The notes beneath the pieces were generated by a model that saw only the letters and a list, made by a program, of their open reading frames with translations, made no database searches and was not told the origin of the DNA. DNA of 7,757 bases, from contig CAVDMV010000034.1 of the NCBI GenBank assembly GCA_963610315.1, positions 1-7,757 on the forward strand, in the 5' to 3' direction. The DNA is from UBA3210 sp963610315 (GTDB lineage Bacteria > Bacillota_I > Bacilli_A > RFN20 > CAG-449). Of this stretch, positions 1 through 6,416 are shown piece after piece (the stretch's first letter is position 1; the number at the start of each line of letters is the position of its first letter). The position numbers and the translations under genes are program-made.

Positions 1-49
1 AACTCTAAAAATTAATTTTTTTTAACTATGAATATTTGTAAATAAATTA

Positions 50-55
50 TATAAT
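50..55 (+). promoter_or_regulatory. candidate -10 box upstream of asnS
   Basis: A perfect TATAAT lies 29 bases before the asnS start codon, inside an almost pure A/T stretch. No convincing TTGACA-like -35 is visible at 16-18 bases spacing (the best hexamers match poorly), and there is no TG extension. In such AT-rich DNA a TATAAT can occur by chance, so the operon promoter could also lie before the window. Confidence 0.35.
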
Positions 56-74
56 TTATAAAGACTTATTTTTT

Positions 75-79
75 GGAGG
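75..79 (+). promoter_or_regulatory. Shine-Dalgarno of asnS, decides the start
   Basis: GGAGG stands 5 bases before ATG 85. An in-frame TTG at 73 would add four residues, but that codon abuts the Shine-Dalgarno itself and has no site of its own. The start is therefore ATG 85. Confidence 0.85.
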
Positions 80-84
80 TACTT

Positions 85-1470
85 ATGGAAGTATTTAAAA
101 CCATTAGAGAATTATTTGAAGCAGTCAATTATGGTGACCAAATGATGTTAGACCAAATTGACGAAGTTGAATTAGAAGGTTGGATTAGAACTAATAGAGA
201 CAATGGATCAATCGGATTTATTGAATTAAACGATGGTACATATTTTAAAAATGCCCAACTTGTCTACAATAACGAATTAAAAAATCATGATGAGGTTTCT
301 CATTTTTTAACAGGAAGCGCCGTCGATGTTAAAGGTAAATTTATTTTAACACCAAATGGAAAACAACCATTTGAAATTCAAGTTACATCAATTGAACTTG
401 AAGGTGATGTTGATCCTAGCTATCCATTACAAAAGAAGAGACATTCTTTTGAATATTTAAGAGAAATCGCTCATCTTAGACCTAGAACAAACACATTTAA
501 TGCTGTCTATAGATTAAGAAGTGTTTTATCAATGGCAATACATGAATTCTTTCAAAATCAAGGATTCGTATATGTTCATACACCAATCTTAACTGGTATT
601 ACTTGTGAAGGTGATGACATGTTCCATGTTACAACAAACGATAAAGATCCTGATGCATATTTTGGTAAGAAAACATTATTATCGGGTTCAGGACAAATTC
701 ATGTTGAAGCTTTCGCGATGGCTTTTAGAGACGTCTATACATTTGGACCTACATTTAGAAGTGAAAAATCAAATACTAGATCTCACGCGGCAGAATTCTG
801 GATGATTGAACCAGAAATTGCTTTCGCGGATTTAGATGATGATATGGCTTTAATTGAAGATTGTGTCGTTTATTGCATCCAATATTGTTTAGAAAACGCA
901 CCAGAAGAAATGAAATTCTTCAATGAAAGAATTGATACGACATTATTAGAAAGATTAAATCATGTTATCAATACTCCATTTAAACGTATGGAATATACTG
1001 AAGCAATTTCAATTTTACAAGATGCAGTTAAAAATGGTCATAAGTTCCAAGAAAATAACATCACTTGGGGCATGGACTTAATGAGTGAACATGAAAGATA
1101 TTTAACTGAAGAAGTTGTTAAAGGACCATTATTTTTAATTAACTATCCAAAAGAAATTAAATCTTTCTATATGAGAGAAAATGATGATGGTAAGACTGTT
1201 GCAGCTTGTGACTTACTCGTTCCAGGAGTAGGAGAACTAGTCGGAGGCAGCCAAAGAGAAGAACGTTATGACATCTTAGAAAAGAAGATGAAAGATTCTC
1301 ACTTACCTATGGATAAATATCAATGGTATCTTGATTTAAGAAAGTACGGAGGATGTAAACACGCCGGCTTTGGTATTGGATTTGATAGATTTGTCATGTA
1401 TCTAAGTGGTATGGACAACATTAGAGATGTTGAACCATTCCCAAGAACATATGGCAATATGGATTATTAG
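85..1470 (+). CDS. asnS: asparaginyl-tRNA synthetase
   Basis: Cytoplasmic class IIb aminoacyl-tRNA synthetase that uses ATP to charge tRNA(Asn) with asparagine. From ATG 85 the protein has 461 residues, a normal family length. Residues about 27-107 form the N-terminal OB-fold that reads the anticodon (VELEGWIRTNRDNGSIGF). The catalytic domain follows from about 130. Motif 2 is at 221-245 (GPTFRSEKSNTRSH, then AEFWMIEPE). Motif 3 is at 428-436 (GFGIGFDRF). The AEFWMIEPE wording, the CEGDDMFHVTT stretch (174-184) and the RDVEPFPR tail (447-454) mark AsnRS rather than AspRS. The end RTYGNMDY differs slightly from the more common RTPGN-type ending. Its presence suggests direct Asn-tRNA formation rather than sole dependence on the amidotransferase route. 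It is first in a tight run with the membrane-protein gene and galE; its stop TAG overlaps the next Shine-Dalgarno. The identification is firm. Confidence 0.96.
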   Translation: MEVFKTIRELFEAVNYGDQMMLDQIDEVELEGWIRTNRDNGSIGFIELNDGTYFKNAQLVYNNELKNHDEVSHFLTGSAVDVKGKFILTPNGKQPFEIQVTSIELEGDVDPSYPLQKKRHSFEYLREIAHLRPRTNTFNAVYRLRSVLSMAIHEFFQNQGFVYVHTPILTGITCEGDDMFHVTTNDKDPDAYFGKKTLLSGSGQIHVEAFAMAFRDVYTFGPTFRSEKSNTRSHAAEFWMIEPEIAFADLDDDMALIEDCVVYCIQYCLENAPEEMKFFNERIDTTLLERLNHVINTPFKRMEYTEAISILQDAVKNGHKFQENNITWGMDLMSEHERYLTEEVVKGPLFLINYPKEIKSFYMRENDDGKTVAACDLLVPGVGELVGGSQREERYDILEKKMKDSHLPMDKYQWYLDLRKYGGCKHAGFGIGFDRFVMYLSGMDNIRDVEPFPRTYGNMDY

Positions 1471-1479
1471 GAGATAAAA

Positions 1480-2589
1480 ATGGGAGATTCTAGGATTGAA
1501 GAGTTAAAGAAAGAAGATGAAACACTTAAAAAGACTCGTCAAAAGAAGAGAGTAAGAGGTGTCTTAGTTGTAATAACTACCTTATTACTTGCTTATACGG
1601 GTTATTTAACTGTGCAAACAATTGTTGATAAAGTTAATGAAAATGCTTCTAAAGGTGTTGAAGATACGATTACTTTACTAAATAAATCCGCGAAAGAATC
1701 TTTATCTATTTATGAAAAATATTTTAAAACTAATTCAAGTATCGAGGTAAGTGATGTTTCAACTTATGGAAAATACTTAATTGCTTCACAAGGAAGAAAT
1801 TATGTTGATTCATATAAAGTTAATAATTCGCTTAGTATATTAGAAGTAGTTAATGATAAGCCAATTACTTATGGTTCAAGTAATATAAGAACACTTGGAG
1901 ATTCATTAGATTCTCAATTAAACTTATATTCTTTACCAAAAGGAACTTATTTATTATTTGATCAATATAATCCAAATGATATTGATCAAAATGTCGCTTA
2001 TCATTATTCTAATGAAACGTATTTTGAAACTAGTATCTATTCATTTAAAGATGAAGAAGGAACAAGAAAGAAGATAACTTTAAAAGGAAAAGCTTCTTCA
2101 CCAGCCTTAGTTATTGAAGTAAGTGAACTTTCTTCTTTACCTACTTCTTATTATGATGTAGTTATTTATGATCCTTATTCATTATCAAGTAATATTGCTT
2201 ATCTAAATACTTTAAAACAAAATTATGATGTATATGTTACTTCTTCTTTAGTTGAAGCTTATAAAGCTAAAGCTAATTATGCGATTAGTTTATATGAAGG
2301 TAATAACATTTATACAAGTGCATATACTTCTCTTATTGATACTCATGATGACCTTATTACCTCTGGTCCACTTTCTTCTTTAGATAAAGATAATTCAATT
2401 AGAGAATTAGGTGGATATATCTTTAATGCCGGATATGGATATTATTCAGAAGATGACAAGGAAATTTCCTCTGCATCAATGGAAATTAAAAATAATAAAT
2501 TAGATACTCATGTCGGTAAATATGTCATTAAAGTCGGTAATGAATATAGTAATATTGAAAATGATATTTCAAAAATTTTAAATGCATAA
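1480..2589 (+). CDS. membrane-anchored extracytoplasmic protein, possible degenerate amidase_3-like domain
   Basis: A 369-residue protein of unknown function. The N-terminus is highly charged (K/E/R, residues 1-26), followed by one membrane segment at about 27-48. The basic residues before it predict an N-in anchor with about 320 residues outside the cell. I see no cysteine or tryptophan. Residues 145-232 contain QLNLYSLPKGTYLLFDQY, a GTRKKITLKG strand, then LPTSYYDVVIYDP. This is followed by NYDVYVTSS (248-256) and AKANYAISLYEGNNIY (263-278). The order recalls N-acetylmuramoyl-L-alanine amidases (YDVVIDPGHGG, then V-x-LTR, then AN-x-AD-x-x-IS-x-HAN). If so, the zinc-ligand histidines are gone (DPY, SLYEG) and it would be catalytically dead. 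That link is inference; the membrane topology is seen. AGGAG (1469-1473) overlaps the asnS stop with 6 bases to ATG, so translation is probably coupled. The stop TAA overlaps the galE ribosome site. No frameshift is evident. Confidence 0.85.
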   Translation: MGDSRIEELKKEDETLKKTRQKKRVRGVLVVITTLLLAYTGYLTVQTIVDKVNENASKGVEDTITLLNKSAKESLSIYEKYFKTNSSIEVSDVSTYGKYLIASQGRNYVDSYKVNNSLSILEVVNDKPITYGSSNIRTLGDSLDSQLNLYSLPKGTYLLFDQYNPNDIDQNVAYHYSNETYFETSIYSFKDEEGTRKKITLKGKASSPALVIEVSELSSLPTSYYDVVIYDPYSLSSNIAYLNTLKQNYDVYVTSSLVEAYKAKANYAISLYEGNNIYTSAYTSLIDTHDDLITSGPLSSLDKDNSIRELGGYIFNAGYGYYSEDDKEISSASMEIKNNKLDTHVGKYVIKVGNEYSNIENDISKILNA

Positions 2590-2594
2590 AGGAG
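2588..2594 (+). promoter_or_regulatory. Shine-Dalgarno of galE, decides the start
   Basis: AAAGGAG lies 8 bases before ATG 2603 and overlaps the stop codon of the preceding gene. An upstream in-frame ATG at 2582 would put this site inside the coding region and add seven residues before the Rossmann strand, so it is rejected as the start. Confidence 0.85.
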
Positions 2595-2602
2595 AAAAAA
2601 TT

Positions 2603-3589
2603 ATGGCTAAAATTTTAATTGTTGGAGGAGCAGGTTACATTGGCTCACATAACGTCAGAATGTTCTTAGATAAAGGATTTGAAGTAGTCGTTGTCGACAA
2701 CTTAAATACTGGACATACTAAGGCGATTGATCCTCGTGCAACTTTCTATAAAGAAGATATTCGTAATAAAGATAAGATGGTCGAAATCTTAAAGAAAGAA
2801 AAAGTTGATGCAGTCGTTCATTTCGCGGCTTTATCACTTGTTGGAGTCTCAATGAAAGATCCTCTTGCTTATTTTGATAACAATGTCTATGGTATGATAG
2901 CTCTACTAGAAGCAATGCAAGAAGCTAATGTAAATAAGATTGTCTTCTCTTCATCCGCGGCAACTTATGGTGAACAAAAAGAAATGCCTTTAACTGAAGA
3001 AAGTCCTACTCAACCAACTTCAGTTTATGGTGAAACTAAATTAATGATGGAAACTATTATTAAATGGTGCGATAAATGTATCGGAATGAAATATGTTTCC
3101 TTAAGATATTTTAATGCTGCCGGGGCAATTGAAGATGGAACACTTGGTGAAGATCATTCTCCAGAGACTCACTTAATTCCATTAATTTTACAAGTACCTC
3201 TTGGAAAAAGAGATCATATCTCAGTCTTTGGTCAAGATTATGAAACTCGTGATGGAACTTGTATTAGAGATTATATCCATGTTCAAGATCTCGCGGATGC
3301 ACACGTTCGTGCGATCAACTGGTTACTTGAAGGTCATGATTCAGAAATCTTTAATTTAGGCTCAGGCGATGGACAAAGCGTCAATGAAATGATTACATGC
3401 GCAGAAAAGATCGTCGGAAAAGAAATTAAGAAAGAATATGTTGAAAGAAGACCAGGAGATCCTGCAACATTAATCGCTTCAAATAAAAAAGCAAAAGAAA
3501 AATTAGGTTGGAACAATGATCATTCGTTAGAAGATATTATGTCTACTGCATATAACTTCCATAAGAATAATCCAAATGGTATGAAATAA
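2603..3589 (+). CDS. galE: UDP-glucose 4-epimerase
   Basis: Cytoplasmic NAD-dependent short-chain dehydrogenase-type enzyme interconverting UDP-glucose and UDP-galactose, for the Leloir pathway and for surface polysaccharide precursors. It has 328 residues, the usual GalE length. The N-terminal Rossmann motif GxxGxxG is at 8-14 (GGAGYIG), right after the first strand AKILIV. HFAALSLVGVS is at 73-83. The catalytic serine lies in SSSAATYG (116-123, probably S118), and the catalytic pair is Y142 and K146 in YGETK. RYFNAAGA (168-175), IRDYIHVQDLADAH (221-234) and ERRPGDPA (281-288) are family signatures. The position matching E. coli Tyr299 appears to be leucine (L290). A residue smaller than Tyr there can allow N-acetylated substrates, so UDP-GlcNAc/GalNAc epimerisation is possible but unproven. 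It is the last gene of the asnS run and ends in a hairpin terminator. No other gal genes are in the window, which fits a polysaccharide role at least as well as galactose use. Confidence 0.95.
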   Translation: MAKILIVGGAGYIGSHNVRMFLDKGFEVVVVDNLNTGHTKAIDPRATFYKEDIRNKDKMVEILKKEKVDAVVHFAALSLVGVSMKDPLAYFDNNVYGMIALLEAMQEANVNKIVFSSSAATYGEQKEMPLTEESPTQPTSVYGETKLMMETIIKWCDKCIGMKYVSLRYFNAAGAIEDGTLGEDHSPETHLIPLILQVPLGKRDHISVFGQDYETRDGTCIRDYIHVQDLADAHVRAINWLLEGHDSEIFNLGSGDGQSVNEMITCAEKIVGKEIKKEYVERRPGDPATLIASNKKAKEKLGWNNDHSLEDIMSTAYNFHKNNPNGMK

Positions 3590-3620
3590 AAAGATATCGC
3601 GCGAGCGATATCTTTTATTT
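3589..3620. terminator. bidirectional intrinsic terminator between galE and the converging membrane operon
   Basis: A perfect 12-bp stem (3589-3600 AAAAGATATCGC with 3605-3616 GCGATATCTTTT) closes on a 4-base loop, GCGA on the plus strand, which is a GNRA-type tetraloop. T-rich sequence follows in both directions: TTTTATTTT on plus, TTTTTATTT on minus. The stem includes the last base of the galE stop codon and two bases of the stop codon of the opposite gene, so both transcripts end within a few bases of their coding regions. Confidence 0.9.
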
Positions 3621-4310
3621 TGTACCTTGTTCTTCAACAAAATCCTTCATTTCTTGTGTTGGCTTTTTTGTGTGGACATCTTGACCTAAATTTCTTTTCG
3701 CGTCTTTAAGTTCTTTTAAATCTTTTCTAAAATATTCATTACCGATTTTTATTGTATGAATGTTTCTAACTAGTAAAGCAGTTGAACAAACGAGGAAATG
3801 AATAAAACCATAGACAAATGCGATAAAGAGAATATAAGTTAACCAAGCATCAAATTTATCAAAATGGAATTCACTAGCTTTAGAAATACTTGGCCAATCG
3901 GAGATGACGGGAATACCAAATAATTTAGTAGTAGGCCAACTTAATTCAAAATGTGCATCATTTAAGTTAGAACCAATAAATGCCCAAGAGAAATTTGAGA
4001 TGACAATTTGATAACCGAAGATAACTAAGAACACGATGATAATAACTATCATTGGGATTCTTGAATCAAAATAGAATTTACGACGGTTCTTTTCGTAGGA
4101 GATCTTAAAGAATTGTTTTTTGTCATTTACTAGATTTGCATCTAAGATATCATACATTGATTTATCGACAAAATCGCATTGGACTTTAATGATGTATTTA
4201 AATAATTTAACTAAATAGCCAATTAAGATGAATACTAAGATTAAAATTAATAATAGAGAAATTAAGACTCTTTTGTCGGATTCAGATAGACTTATTAAAA
4301 AATTAAGCAT
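3615..4310 (-). CDS. three-helix membrane protein of unknown function
   Basis: I do not recognise this 231-residue protein. Hydrophobic segments are at about 14-36, 85-105 and 155-181. Between the first two is a charged stretch of about 48 residues with basic clusters (NDKKQFF, EKNRRKFYF). Between the second and third is a loop of about 50 residues with several aromatics and WPTTKLFGIPVISDWPS (125-141). The C-terminal 45 residues are hydrophilic and charged, probably helical (EYFRKDLKELKDAKRN). Four Trp codons are all TGG. The start ATG has an excellent Shine-Dalgarno (AAGGAGG, 4320-4326, 9 bases upstream) inside the end of the preceding gene. Its coding region overlaps that gene by 8 bases (4303-4310), so the two are almost certainly co-translated and may act together. 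It is the last gene of the minus-strand operon and ends in the shared hairpin terminator. Confidence 0.85.
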   Translation of the reverse strand: MLNFLISLSESDKRVLISLLLILILVFILIGYLVKLFKYIIKVQCDFVDKSMYDILDANLVNDKKQFFKISYEKNRRKFYFDSRIPMIVIIIVFLVIFGYQIVISNFSWAFIGSNLNDAHFELSWPTTKLFGIPVISDWPSISKASEFHFDKFDAWLTYILFIAFVYGFIHFLVCSTALLVRNIHTIKIGNEYFRKDLKELKDAKRNLGQDVHTKKPTQEMKDFVEEQGTK

Positions 4311-4803
4311 GTTCTTCTTCCTCCTTATCTTTTATTTCTTCTTTATTTATTTCATAAGATAAATCAGGTATTGCTTCGACCTTTGGTGGTTCAGGAACAA
4401 TTGGATTATCTTCTTTTACAGGAGTTTGATCTTTTGGAGGATTATTTGGTTGCATGTAGGAATAACCTTTAACACGACCTTCTTCGTCAGTTTGAATAAA
4501 TATTGGTTGATAGACGGTTGTATTTTGTTCATGAATAATTGTCTTAGTTTCATTAACTTGAGGTGTATTTTGTCTTTCTTCTTCCTCTTGATCTTGATTT
4601 TCAATATGAATTTTTGCCACTTTATCAATATTCATACTGATTGACATATCTTCACCTTTAAAGAATTTAATAATACGTTTAATAAACATGACAAAAAAGA
4701 GTATAAAAGAATATACGGCATAACATAATATTAACAATAATAAAAATGGTGAAAGGATAAAGTACAAGATACCTTGTCCCATCGTTTTTAAAAAGTCGAG
4801 CAT
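4303..4803 (-). CDS. small N-terminally anchored membrane protein with acidic, proline-rich tail
   Basis: A 166-residue protein I cannot assign to a named family. Residues 11-42 are almost entirely hydrophobic (one long helix or a tight hairpin), followed by a basic stretch KRIIKFFKG (42-50) that should sit on the cytoplasmic face. The remaining 115 residues are soluble: an acidic patch DQEEEERQ (71-78), a middle section with QPIFIQTDEEGRVKGYSY (99-116), a proline-rich linker with PP and PEPP motifs (121-146), and a very acidic end (KEEIKDKEEEEHA). Such a low-complexity tail suggests a flexible, protein-binding region; this is inference. AAGAGGA (4811-4817) precedes ATG 4803 by 7 bases and overlaps the stop of the upstream gene, which ends 13 bases before this start. 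The downstream gene overlaps its last codons by 8 bases, so these two look like partners. Confidence 0.82.
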   Translation of the reverse strand: MLDFLKTMGQGILYFILSPFLLLLILCYAVYSFILFFVMFIKRIIKFFKGEDMSISMNIDKVAKIHIENQDQEEEERQNTPQVNETKTIIHEQNTTVYQPIFIQTDEEGRVKGYSYMQPNNPPKDQTPVKEDNPIVPEPPKVEAIPDLSYEINKEEIKDKEEEEHA

Positions 4804-4816
4804 AAGATGTTCCTCT

Positions 4817-5725
4817 TTAGTCTAGTTTATCAAAAATCTCATCAACAAGTGGGTTCTTTTTATATACCTTTTGATAAATAATGATATAACTACCACTAAT
4901 TATATGGCTTAGAGGGATTAATAAAAAGAATAAAGACATTAAATTTCTATTTATATTAAAGAATAGAACCATAAATGTAATAACTGCGATTACATATAAA
5001 GTTATTTGAAGAGAATAAATTATTTTTCTTTGGTAGAAAGAGAAGATGTAATAACCTAAAACTACTGTATAAAATGAAGTAACACCAAGTAATAAATAGA
5101 ATACTAAGGTATTAATAAAATAAAAAGCAATAGTTGAACAAACTAAGACAATATTTAATAAAAAGATAGGTAAAAATTGATTCTTCTTTTCATTGAATTC
5201 ATAATCGATCTTTTTAAGTTCATTAGTAATAATGATATATGATAAAGAAGAAGAGATTAAACTAATGACATATAAGAATAAGAAATATAAAGAATTAAAT
5301 TCTAATTCTTCAATTTTTAAAATAGTCGCGAATGTCTTAATTAAATCTACATTATAAATTGCCTTAATTAAGAAAGTTGAACCTATTTCTAAAAGCGTCA
5401 ATACAATACTAGTTAAGAAAACAACGTTATAGCCATGAAAATATTTTTTGATTAGTAAGCCAAATGTCAATCCATAGATAACACTTGGAATAGTTAAGAA
5501 TAAACAAGTTTGTAAATCAAACATTGATAATAAACTTAACGCGACTAAATATATAAAAGCATATTTATAATCAACTTTAATAAATACTAAACTAGCGACT
5601 AAAGGTAAAATAAGCATTGAAATAATTTCAAAGCCTCCAATAAATTTAGTTAAATAGATAATTATGAGCGAAAGAGCGCACATAAGGGAAGAAAATGTTA
5701 GTTGTTTAGTATCAAAGTGTTTCAT
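4817..5725 (-). CDS. polytopic membrane protein, DUF2232/YybS-like or ECF substrate-binding-like
   Basis: A 302-residue integral membrane protein with about nine or ten hydrophobic segments (roughly 10-27, 32-50, 54-70, 75-93, 100-121, 145-166, 184-203, 206-231, 238-257, 261-285). Size, helix count and the N-terminal pattern (TFSSLMCALSLIIIYL, then a glycine turn, then LILPLVASLVF) fit the DUF2232 (YybS-like) proteins of Bacillota, which also resemble S components of ECF vitamin transporters. No ATPase or T component is nearby, so transport is only a possibility. ATG 5725 is preferred: AGAAAGG lies 8 bases upstream, whereas an alternative in-frame ATG at 5731 is only 2 bases from it. It is the first gene of a three-gene minus-strand operon, divergent from the lipoprotein gene. 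The usual YybS neighbours (rpsR, rplI, gdpP) are not visible. Membrane nature is firm; family assignment is tentative. Confidence 0.85.
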   Translation of the reverse strand: MKHFDTKQLTFSSLMCALSLIIIYLTKFIGGFEIISMLILPLVASLVFIKVDYKYAFIYLVALSLLSMFDLQTCLFLTIPSVIYGLTFGLLIKKYFHGYNVVFLTSIVLTLLEIGSTFLIKAIYNVDLIKTFATILKIEELEFNSLYFLFLYVISLISSSLSYIIITNELKKIDYEFNEKKNQFLPIFLLNIVLVCSTIAFYFINTLVFYLLLGVTSFYTVVLGYYIFSFYQRKIIYSLQITLYVIAVITFMVLFFNINRNLMSLFFLLIPLSHIISGSYIIIYQKVYKKNPLVDEIFDKLD

Positions 5726-5733
5726 AGTCATGA

Positions 5734-5740
5734 CCTTTCT
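5734..5740 (-). promoter_or_regulatory. Shine-Dalgarno deciding the start of the DUF2232-like gene
   Basis: On the minus strand AGAAAGG precedes two nearby in-frame ATGs: one at 5731 with 2 bases of spacing (too close) and one at 5725 with 8 bases. The second is the likely start, shortening the open frame by two residues. Confidence 0.7.
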
Positions 5741-5746
5741 TAGTTT

Positions 5747-5755
5747 ATTTTAACA
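5747..5755 (-). promoter_or_regulatory. candidate extended -10 promoter of the minus-strand membrane operon
   Basis: Read on the minus strand this is TGTTAAAAT, a TGn extension followed by TAAAAT (5 of 6 matches to TATAAT). A weak TTAAAA lies 16 bases upstream as a possible -35 (4 of 6). It sits 22 bases before ATG 5725 in the divergent intergenic region. A second A/T-rich hexamer nearby could also serve, so confidence is modest. Confidence 0.4.
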
Positions 5756-5809
5756 TATTTTATAGGATTTTTAATAATATTTACTAAATATTAATTTAGG
5801 TGAATTATT

Positions 5810-6256
5810 ATGAAAAAAATTAAAATTATCCTTCTTATACTCTTTAATTTATTAACTTTAAATGCTTGTAAAAATGATGAGTCTTCATTAGAAACTTTTT
5901 CCATAGAAAACGTAACTATTCCTTATGATGAAAATATCTTCTCATTAAAAGAAGGTGAATATTATATTTTATTTTATTCTCCTAAATGTAAGGCGTGCTT
6001 AGATACTTTAAAATACATTGAATACCTTTATAACGAACATAATTTTGACATATATTTAATTAACATACTAGAAAATAAATTTGCGATTAATAAATTAAAT
6101 GAAACTAATTTATATTGTTCTTCTATTAATGATTTTTATTTATTCAAGACTCCTTATCTAGTAGATATTCTTGATGGATGTATCACAAGTGAAGAAACTG
6201 GTTTTAATAATATTAGAAATTATTTAAACGAACAAATTAAAATGAATTCTATTTAA
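5810..6256 (+). CDS. thioredoxin-like lipoprotein with CxxC motif
   Basis: A 148-residue predicted lipoprotein. A lysine-bearing start (MKKIK) and hydrophobic segment (6-18) lead to a lipobox LNAC, with Cys20 as the expected lipidated residue; asparagine at -2 is a little unusual. After a linker comes a strand and an active site YYILFYSPKCKACLDTLKYI (51-70) with the CKAC pair Cys60/Cys63. A second strand FDIYLINI (79-86) and a TPYLVDI segment (114-120), whose Pro115 fits the cis-proline, complete a small thioredoxin fold. It would act outside the membrane as a thiol-disulfide oxidoreductase or as a thiol-based reductant carrier. Two further cysteines (103, 124) could form a structural or regulatory disulfide. 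AGGTG (5798-5802) precedes ATG by 7 bases. It is divergent from the membrane operon and followed by a structured intergenic region. No DsbD/CcdA-type electron donor is in the window. Class is confident; substrate unknown. Confidence 0.85.
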   Translation: MKKIKIILLILFNLLTLNACKNDESSLETFSIENVTIPYDENIFSLKEGEYYILFYSPKCKACLDTLKYIEYLYNEHNFDIYLINILENKFAINKLNETNLYCSSINDFYLFKTPYLVDILDGCITSEETGFNNIRNYLNEQIKMNSI

Positions 6257-6258
6257 AA

Positions 6259-6312
6259 ATTTACAACACACGAAAATTGATGATTCTACGGAAGAAATCG
6301 TGTGTTGTAAAT
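6259..6312. repeat. perfect 15-bp inverted repeat with 24-base loop, possible terminator or RNA hairpin
   Basis: ATTTACAACACACGA (6259-6273) is the exact reverse complement of 6298-6312. The 24-base loop contains TTC-TACG-GAA (6284-6293), a three-bp stem with a C(UACG)G loop of the stable UNCG type. It begins three bases after the lipoprotein stop. On the plus strand the second arm is followed by CTAAGCAC, not a T run, so it is a poor intrinsic terminator in that direction. On the minus strand a T-rich run (TTTTTAAAT) follows. It could be a 3' mRNA-stabilising hairpin, a minus-strand terminator, a processed element or a dispersed palindrome. Confidence 0.8.
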
Positions 6313-6416
6313 CTAAGCACAACAAGTGCAAAACTCGTTAGTCTTAGTTTATAGCACAAGATTTTAATGCTTTTAGCTAAACAATAATAAATCTTATATT
6401 AATTAAGCCCTTAATA
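6313..6416 (+). other. gene-free stretch with minor hairpin potential
   Basis: Downstream of the inverted repeat I see a small GCAC-AACAA-GTGC hairpin (6317-6329), an alternative pairing CTAAG (6313-6317) with CTTAG (6343-6347), and a 7-bp inverted repeat AAGATTT (6358-6364) with AAATCTT (6389-6395). No open frame with a ribosome site is present on either strand. It lies upstream of the yebC promoter, so it is not the yebC leader. It could be the lipoprotein 3' region or part of a small RNA; evidence for either is weak. Confidence 0.3.

Noticed and set aside
73..84. TTG start adding four residues to asnS
   Set aside because: The codon abuts the GGAGG ribosome site that serves ATG 85 and has no ribosome site of its own.
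605..805. Open frame inside asnS, same strand, other frame
   Set aside because: It lies wholly within a conserved gene, has no ribosome site and its product has no recognisable features.
2582..2602. Upstream ATG extending galE by seven residues
   Set aside because: The Shine-Dalgarno AAAGGAG would lie inside the extension, and the family start is the MAKILIVGG strand at 2603.
4416..4644. Open frames on both strands overlapping the acidic-tail protein gene
   Set aside because: They sit inside a gene with a good ribosome site and coupled neighbours. Low-complexity A/T-rich sequence keeps other frames open.
6259..6312. Integron attC site or insertion-sequence end
   Set aside because: The arms lack the RYYYAAC/GTTRRRY core boxes, the repeat is perfectly symmetrical, and no integrase or transposase is nearby.
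6280..6354. 24-codon open frame starting in the loop of the inverted repeat
   Set aside because: No Shine-Dalgarno precedes it, and the sequence is better explained as part of the inverted repeat.
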